Positions 1-4,303 of a stretch of DNA of 6,361 nt are shown here, piece by piece. A program made the position numbers and the translations under genes. Below the pieces are notes generated by a model. That model had not been told where the DNA came from and made no database searches. It worked only from the letters and a program-made list of their open reading frames with translations. Source of the stretch: Calditrichia bacterium. Its GTDB lineage: Bacteria; Calditrichota; Calditrichia; Calditrichales; Calditrichaceae. The stretch's first letter is position 1. Each line of letters opens with the position of its first letter. The DNA lies in the NCBI GenBank assembly GCA_027039465.1, contig JALWEA010000633.1, positions 1 to 6,361 of the forward strand, written 5' to 3'.

Positions 1-1
1 G

Positions 2-1690
2 AAAACCATTCAGCAAATTTACAATGCCGATTACCGTTTCGCCAAACCGCCGGACAAACCGCGCCTGCTTTCGGTGATACCAGGAGATCACAAAGTTATT
101 TTGGTTTGGGATTCCAGGGCGGAAAAATCGTGGGATCCGTTTTTGCAGGAATACGATTTTGAAGGTTACCGCATCTACCGCAGTACGGAGCCGCAATTTC
201 TGGAATCGCGCATTATTACCGATGCTTACGGACGGCCGACTTTCGGCAAACCCATTGCCGAATTCGATTTAAAAGACGGCATCCAAGGCTTGCATCCCAT
301 TGATGTTCAAGGCGCTAATTTTGATTTGGGCAAAGATACGGGCCTGCAACACTATTACGTCGACACAGATGTCAAAAATGGGCAAACCTATTATTACGCG
401 ATTGTCAGTTACGATAAAGGTTACATTGATACCAGCGCCACCGGAGCATTGGAGGGAATTCCGCCTTCAGAGTGCACTAGCAAAATTGATATGGATGTGG
501 CGGGTAATGTGACAACCGACATCAATACGGCAGTGGTGGTTCCGGGTGTGCCTGCCGCCGGAACAACGGATGCCAGTGTTGACGGAGATATCGACCGGGA
601 AACCATTGGCACGGGTGATTTTGAAATTCAATTTATTGTACCCGATTCCGTAAAAGACGGCCATTCTTATGCGGTTGAATTCGGAGATACCACTTATTTG
701 CACGACAAAGGCAATCCCTTTTACGTTGTGTACGATGTTACCGACGGGGCACACATTCCGCTAACCGATACGCTTTGGATCGACGAAGTTTCCCGTTCGC
801 CTTTGATTGACGGGTTTGTGCTTACCATCGCCAACGATCAGACGGCCATTGATCCCGAGAAAACCGGCTGGGACGAAGAACATACGACCTATCGCTGGAG
901 AGTGAATTTGGACAAGCGTTTTTCGGGCAATAATCTTAATATCAATTATCCGGCCGATTATGAAATTCTTTTTTTCAATACGATTATTGATACGGCTGAG
1001 AACCGCCTGGGCTATCCGCCTTATGTGCCGTGCAAGTTCCGTATTAATAATTTAACGGAACATAAAAACGCCCATTTTCAGTTTTTGGAATATTACGAAA
1101 AAGACTCGACGCTTAGCCCATACTATGATTATCAGAATGCGGATTCCATTGAAGGTGCCATGATTTGGGTGGAAGATCCGAGTCCTAAGAATCCGTTGCA
1201 TTTGCGTACTACCTGGCGTTTTTATTTTGAAGCGGATCCCAATGTGGCCGAACAGGTGCCGCCGCAGCCTGGAGACCGATTTGTTATTGCCACTAAAAAA
1301 CCGTTTCGAACCGGCGATAAAATTGTCTTCAAAGTAAAAGGGCAAAAGTTTAGCAAAAAGAAGGCCAAAACAGACATGGACAAAATTGCCGTGGTGCCGA
1401 ATCCGTATTTGGCCGCTGCCGCGTGGGAGCCCAAATCGCCTTTCAGAACAGGACGGGGTGAACGGCGCATTTATTTCATTAATTTACCGCCCAAATGTAC
1501 CATTCGTATTTACACATTACGAGGTTATTTGGTCAAAACCATTGAACACAACACATCTATTGAAGTCGGACAGGAGCCTTGGGATTTGATTTCAAAAGAC
1601 GGGCAGGAAATTGCTTACGGCGTTTACATTTACCATGTGCAAGCGCCTGGCATCGGTGAAAAAGTCGGCAAATTTGCAATCATTAAATAA
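2..1690 (+). CDS. Large secreted protein with FnIII-like module and T9SS-type C-terminal sorting domain (5' partial)
   Basis: The frame is open from the first complete codon of the window to the TAA at 1688-1690, giving 562 visible residues; the true start lies upstream. A GTG at 74 falls inside a folded domain and is not a credible start. Visible residues about 17-135 look like a fibronectin III module: a Pro-rich lead-in, a VILVW strand, GYRIYRS and a closing GQTYYYAIVSYD strand. The middle, about 135-455, is beta-rich and I do not recognise it. Residues about 459-562 resemble C-terminal domains of T9SS cargo: VVPNPY, then a strand-rich block with CTIRIYTLRG, then AYGVYIYHV and a GKFAIIK end. 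In known systems this domain directs the protein across the outer membrane and is removed or anchored at the surface. The protein is probably an exported surface or extracellular factor; its substrate or partner cannot be told. The PorV-family gene starts 36 bases downstream, which supports the export assignment. The coding call is sure, the sorting domain likely, the function unknown. Confidence 0.9.
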   Translation, partial: KTIQQIYNADYRFAKPPDKPRLLSVIPGDHKVILVWDSRAEKSWDPFLQEYDFEGYRIYRSTEPQFLESRIITDAYGRPTFGKPIAEFDLKDGIQGLHPIDVQGANFDLGKDTGLQHYYVDTDVKNGQTYYYAIVSYDKGYIDTSATGALEGIPPSECTSKIDMDVAGNVTTDINTAVVVPGVPAAGTTDASVDGDIDRETIGTGDFEIQFIVPDSVKDGHSYAVEFGDTTYLHDKGNPFYVVYDVTDGAHIPLTDTLWIDEVSRSPLIDGFVLTIANDQTAIDPEKTGWDEEHTTYRWRVNLDKRFSGNNLNINYPADYEILFFNTIIDTAENRLGYPPYVPCKFRINNLTEHKNAHFQFLEYYEKDSTLSPYYDYQNADSIEGAMIWVEDPSPKNPLHLRTTWRFYFEADPNVAEQVPPQPGDRFVIATKKPFRTGDKIVFKVKGQKFSKKKAKTDMDKIAVVPNPYLAAAAWEPKSPFRTGRGERRIYFINLPPKCTIRIYTLRGYLVKTIEHNTSIEVGQEPWDLISKDGQEIAYGVYIYHVQAPGIGEKVGKFAIIK

Positions 1691-1714
1691 AGCTCCGTAA
1701 AAGGTGCAAAAAAC

Positions 1715-1718
1715 AGGG
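1715..1718 (+). promoter_or_regulatory. Probable ribosome binding site of the PorV-family gene
   Basis: AGGG ends 8 bases before the ATG at 1727, a normal Shine-Dalgarno spacing. It supports that ATG, although the 36-base gap between the TAA of the upstream gene and this ATG contains no further stop and both genes are in the same frame. The gap shows no terminator, which fits cotranscription. Confidence 0.5.
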
Positions 1719-1726
1719 TAATTGCG

Positions 1727-2752
1727 ATGAGAATCATAAAATCCTTTTTTGTTATCGTTTTGGTTTTGTTGCCCCTAAGTCGGGTGCAATGCGGGAATGA
1801 TGTAACCAATGTGGGAACCACGGCCGCGCCGTTTTTGGAAATCGGAGTGGGGGCTCGCGCGATTGGTATGGGCGGCGCGTTTGTGGCAACCGCCAATGAT
1901 GTGAGTGCCATGTACTGGAACCCGGCCGGTGTGGCGGGGCTCAAGCGTGTTCAGGCCGTGTTTGTGCATACGGATTGGCTGGTGGACATCAGTTATGATT
2001 ACGCCGGACTGGTTTTCCCTTTGATGCAGTACGGAACCATCGGACTGAATTTAACCGCCCTTAACATGGGCGAAATGAAAGTGCGTACCATCGATCATCC
2101 CGAAGGAACCGGAGAGTATTTTGACGCCAGCGACATGGCCATCGGTTTGAGCTATGGAATTCACATAACCAACCGTTTTGCCATCGGCTTCAATTTTAAG
2201 TTCATACAGCAGACCATTTGGAAAGAACACGCGCGCGGCTTTGCCGTGGATATCGGTACGTTGTATCAAACGCCCTGGAAGGGATTCCGCATCGGGGCGG
2301 CTTTGACTAACTTTGGCACCGATATGCAAATGAGCGGTAACGATTTATTGGTTTACCACGATATTGATCCGTACCAGATGGGCAACAACGATCATATTTT
2401 TGCCGAACTGTCCACAGATTCCTGGCCTTTGCCATTGAATTTTCAATTGGGATTGGCTTACGATGCCCTGCAAATGGAGAATCATTTGTTGACTTTGGAA
2501 GTGGATGCCATGCATCCTATCGACAATAGTGAGAGCATTAATTTGGGCATGGAATACGGTTTTCTTAAACGCTACTTTTTGCGCGCCGGGTACCGGAATC
2601 TGTTCTTGCGCAACGGCGAAGAAGGATTGACGTTAGGCGCCGGGGTGAATTTAGGCTTGTTCGGTGGGATTCACGCCGCATTTGATTACGCTTATGCCGA
2701 TTTCGGACGACTGCAAAATACACAGCGGTTTTCGATTGTGTTGAGGTTTTGA
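1727..2752 (+). CDS. PorV/PorQ-family outer-membrane beta-barrel protein
   Basis: The 341-residue product starts with a basic-hydrophobic signal peptide (residues 1 to about 22; a hydrophobic core FFVIVLVLLPL follows Lys5). The mature N-terminus carries the family hallmark: a Gly-rich GARAIGMGGAF stretch at 42-52 followed by ANDVSAMYWNPAG at 56-68. The rest is alternating beta strands ending in Arg-Phe, as expected for an outer-membrane barrel with a terminal aromatic residue. Length and motifs fit the PorV/PorQ (formerly UPF0164) group of the FadL-like superfamily. In studied T9SS, PorV shuttles cargo by its C-terminal domain from the translocon to the attachment complex. Genomes of this kind often carry many paralogues, so this copy may be a cargo-specific one and not the core PorV; I give no symbol for that reason. 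It lies 36 bases behind a cargo-like gene, probably in one operon. Its stop codon overlaps the first bases of the downstream repeat array. The family call is firm, the specific role inferred. Confidence 0.93.
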   Translation: MRIIKSFFVIVLVLLPLSRVQCGNDVTNVGTTAAPFLEIGVGARAIGMGGAFVATANDVSAMYWNPAGVAGLKRVQAVFVHTDWLVDISYDYAGLVFPLMQYGTIGLNLTALNMGEMKVRTIDHPEGTGEYFDASDMAIGLSYGIHITNRFAIGFNFKFIQQTIWKEHARGFAVDIGTLYQTPWKGFRIGAALTNFGTDMQMSGNDLLVYHDIDPYQMGNNDHIFAELSTDSWPLPLNFQLGLAYDALQMENHLLTLEVDAMHPIDNSESINLGMEYGFLKRYFLRAGYRNLFLRNGEEGLTLGAGVNLGLFGGIHAAFDYAYADFGRLQNTQRFSIVLRF

Positions 2753-2926
2753 GATTTTTAGACCCCCTATAGTCCCCCTCGCAGGGGGACGCAAGGTTGG
2801 TGAGGCAAATAGCCCGACGGTGATTAATATTGCCTGGTGGCGGAAGAAATTCGCCGATCACTTTGCAGCCCCATAGAGGGGGTGGGGGTGGAAAAAGCGG
2901 CAAACCCAAATGAAAAATTGCGGTGG
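2749..2926. repeat. Repeat unit 1
   Basis: First complete copy. Its TTGAG start coincides with the last bases of the PorV-family gene, including the TGA stop. The head hairpin has 8-base arms at 2772-2779 and 2783-2790 around a CGC loop. The tail at 2868-2891 carries CCCC-ATAGA-GGGGG and a second G5 run. Confidence 0.9.
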
Positions 2927-3131
2927 TTGAGATTTTTTAGACCCCCTGTAATCCCCCTCGCAGGGGGATACAAGGTTGGTGAGTAAGGTTGCCCGACGGT
3001 GGTTAATATTGCTTGGTGGCGGAAGAAATTCGCCGATCACTTTGCAGCCCCATAGAGGGGGGTTGGGGGGGGGGAATGAGGCAAAGCCAAATAAAAAATG
3101 GTGGCGGGAAAGAATGGGAAGAAGTTGGCGG
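2927..3131. repeat. Repeat unit 2 (expanded linker)
   Basis: Second copy, about 25 bases longer than its neighbours. The extra length is in the A/G-rich linker at about 3075-3131. The head hairpin arms are 2951-2958 and 2962-2969. The tail has an unusual run of six G, TT, then ten G (3057-3074), where other copies have five or so G per run. Confidence 0.9.
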
Positions 3132-3312
3132 TTGGTATTTTTTAGACCCCCTGTAATCCCCCTCGCAGGGGGATACAAAGTTAGTGTCGTGGTTTGCCCG
3201 ACGGTGGTAAATATTGCTTGGTGGTGGATGAAATTTGCTGATCACTTTGCAGCCCCATAGAAGGGGGTTGGGGGTGGAAAAAGCGGCAAACCCAAATGAA
3301 AAATTGCGGTGG
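3132..3312. repeat. Repeat unit 3
   Basis: Third copy. Head hairpin arms are 3156-3163 and 3167-3174, with the same A:T closing pair as unit 2. The body is the most diverged of the first four (GGTGGTGGATGAAATTTGCTG in place of the usual GGTGGCGGAAG form), while the tail and linker match unit 1 exactly over a 67-base block. Confidence 0.9.
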
Positions 3313-3428
3313 TTGAGATTTTTTAGACCCCCTGTAGTCCCCCTCGCAGGGGGACTACAGGCTGGTGTGGCAAATAGCCCGACGGTGGTTAATATTGCTT
3401 GGTGGCGGACGAAATTCGCCGGGTATTT
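3313..3428. repeat. Repeat unit 4, truncated before its tail
   Basis: This copy has a head and body but stops after a GGGTATTT end, where units 1-3 continue with GATCACTTTGCAGCCCC. AT-rich DNA with the DUF559 gene follows. Its last 52 bases (3377-3428) match 4051-4102 on the other side of that gene with 3 mismatches (offsets 5, 12 and 44), and both share the GACGAAATTCGC-S-GGGTATTT variant not found in units 1-3. Confidence 0.88.
3331..3361. repeat. Perfect 14-base-arm palindrome in the head of unit 4
   Basis: CCTGTAGTCCCCCT at 3331-3344 is the exact reverse complement of AGGGGGACTACAGG at 3348-3361, with a CGC loop. It is the longest stem of any copy. No T tract follows on either strand (the T run lies upstream), so it does not look like an intrinsic terminator. 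Confidence 0.9.
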
Positions 3429-3508
3429 AATTAAATTTTACTTAAGGCAGGACAAGAGAAAAGAAGAACCAAGCCCATTGAATAACATAAAAATCAAAGT
3501 TGATTAAG

Positions 3509-3955
3509 ATGAAAACAAAAGTTTTCAATTTTTCAAAAGAATTTTTGAAATCAAGAAATTTGGTACTTGGAAGTTTTCATCTTCCGTATAATCCGAATCT
3601 TTTAGATAAAGCCAAATATTTGCGTCGTCACATGACTAAAGCAGAGAAAAAATTATGGTTCGAATTTTTGCGAAATCATAAATATCATTTCTATCGGCAA
3701 CGTGTTATTGATAATTATATTGTGGATTTTTTCTGCGCACGGGTAGGATTGGTTATTGAAATTGACGGGCCTATTCATAATAATGAGGATGTTAAAGAAA
3801 ATGATGAAATACGTTCTCTTTTTCTTAAAGATTACAATTTGGATATTGTTAGGTTTTTGAATGAGGATGTTCTTTATCGTTTTGAAAATGTTTGCCAAGA
3901 CATAGATAAAAAAATAGACGAATTGGAAAAGAAATTTAACGAGTTAGAAAAATAA
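3509..3955 (+). CDS. DUF559 domain protein, Vsr-like endonuclease fold
   Basis: The 148-residue product fits the DUF559 family, related to very-short-patch-repair endonucleases and the wider PD-(D/E)XK nuclease fold. Residues 26-30 (PYNPN) and 42-50 (MTKAEKKLW) are the family's opening motifs. The likely active-site set follows: Asp73 in IVDFFC, Glu84 and Asp86 in VIEIDG, His90, then Asp99 and Arg102, and the VRF strand at 114-116 followed by an LNEDV turn. All these positions are intact, so the protein may be active. The C-terminus ends in a Lys/Glu-rich helix (about 131-148). The ATG at 3509 is preferred; TTG at 3500 is the only real alternative, since an in-frame TAA lies at 3488. No clear Shine-Dalgarno is seen. 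The gene is far more AT-rich than its neighbours (14 of 60 bases G/C at 3781-3840) and sits between copies of the repeat, which suggests acquisition. DUF559 function is not established: repair nuclease, toxin or mobile-element protein are all open. Confidence 0.9.
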   Translation: MKTKVFNFSKEFLKSRNLVLGSFHLPYNPNLLDKAKYLRRHMTKAEKKLWFEFLRNHKYHFYRQRVIDNYIVDFFCARVGLVIEIDGPIHNNEDVKENDEIRSLFLKDYNLDIVRFLNEDVLYRFENVCQDIDKKIDELEKKFNELEK

Positions 3956-4050
3956 GGGGAAATTACGGGGTCTTCTTTAAGGTAAATTGGAAAACGGTTT
4001 TTAAACTTTAACTCAGTTTGAATTAGACATAAAGTCGATGCGGATTGATT
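3956..4050. other. AT-rich spacer behind the DUF559 gene
   Basis: These 95 bases hold no gene. A weak hairpin is possible around 4001-4022 (AAACT and AGTTT arms with a 7-base loop), but it has no G/C-rich stem and no T tract, so I do not call a terminator. With 3429-3508 it forms the AT-rich flank that distinguishes the nuclease cassette from the surrounding repeat. Confidence 0.5.
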
Positions 4051-4170
4051 GCCCAACGGTGATTAATATTGCTTGGTGGCGGACGAAATTCGCGGGGTAT
4101 TTTGTAACCCCCTATGAGGGGGTAGGGGGTGGAAAAATGAATCAAACTACATTTACTTTTTGGTGCTGGG
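4051..4170. repeat. Repeat unit 5: body and tail without head
   Basis: The body begins at GCCCAACGGTG and matches unit 4 at 49 of 52 positions through 4102. The tail is the best formed in the window: ACCCCCT at 4107-4113 and AGGGGGT at 4117-4123 pair around an ATG loop, followed by AGGGGGTGG. Together with truncated unit 4 it would make one complete element if the 622 bases between were removed and one of the duplicated bodies collapsed. The linker after about 4132 no longer resembles the array linkers. Confidence 0.85.
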
Positions 4171-4178
4171 AAGAATAG

Positions 4179-4222
4179 CGAGCCCCCTCTATAGTTCCCC
4201 TCGCAGGGGAATGCATGGTTGG
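4179..4222. repeat. Repeat unit 6: isolated head hairpin
   Basis: GAGCCCCCT is followed by a hairpin with arms TTCCCCT (4195-4201) and AGGGGAA (4205-4211) around the usual CGC loop, then ATGCATGGTTGGG, comparable to the sequence after the head of unit 1. It ends abruptly into unique sequence at about 4223. Compared with unit 4, one C:G stem pair has become T:A on both sides. Confidence 0.8.
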
Positions 4223-4303
4223 GGTTCCAATTACTCAAAAAATTTACCGCCTCAATCATGAGGTTCGGATAGTAATAATCAAACTCTGAATAAATGAGAA
4301 CCA
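4223..4303. other. Leader region of the large secreted-protein gene
   Basis: This unique 81-base stretch lies between the last repeat and the ATG at 4304. It contains a small hairpin (CCTCA at 4250-4254, TGAGG at 4259-4263). No promoter could be assigned with confidence, though a promoter for the downstream gene would be expected here or in the adjoining repeat. A GAGAA at 4296-4300 is the only, weak, purine-rich stretch before the start. Confidence 0.35.

Larger units (their letters stand above)
2749..3428. repeat. Tandem array of four hairpin-rich intergenic repeats
   Basis: This 676-base gene-free stretch (after the stop at 2752) is filled by four same-orientation copies of one unit. Using the A of the first ACCCCCT box as anchor, copies begin at 2762, 2941, 3146 and 3327, so the periods are 179, 205 and 181. 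Each full copy has a head hairpin (CCCCCT, loop CGC, AGGGGG), a body starting with GCCCGACGGTG and containing TTAATATTGC and a GGAAGAAATTCGCC-like block, a tail (CCCCATAGA then two G runs) and an A-rich linker. The periods are not multiples of 3, so the same motif falls in different frames in each copy, which argues against coding. No promoter or terminator was recognised. The array is non-coding or at most transcribed as structured RNA. Confidence 0.95.

Noticed and set aside
1688..1729. Genes 1 and 2 as one reading frame broken by a stop (split fusion gene)
   Set aside because: The two genes are in the same frame with only one TAA between them, but the first ends with a complete sorting-type domain and the second begins with a signal peptide and an AGGG ribosome binding site.
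2565..3260. Open frames of about 80-115 codons across the repeats, mainly on the minus strand, giving peptides such as SPCEGDYRGSKK
   Set aside because: They arise from low stop density in the repeat. The periods are not multiples of 3, the same peptide falls in different frames in each copy, and there is no ribosome binding site or domain. The long + strand frames at 2976-3260 and 3235-3507 are rejected for the same reason.
2772..3361. Head hairpins as intrinsic transcription terminators
   Set aside because: No T tract follows the stem on either strand: on + the T6 run lies before the stem, and on - that position reads as A6. Some effect on transcript ends is still possible.
2749..3428. CRISPR array
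   Set aside because: The periods are 179-205 bases, the segments between the hairpins are homologous to one another and not unique spacers, and no cas-like gene is present.
2749..4222. Classic IS element or REP-associated tyrosine (Y1) transposase
   Set aside because: The only gene in the region is DUF559-like. No HUH motif with a partner tyrosine, no DDE set and no terminal inverted repeats with target duplications were found.
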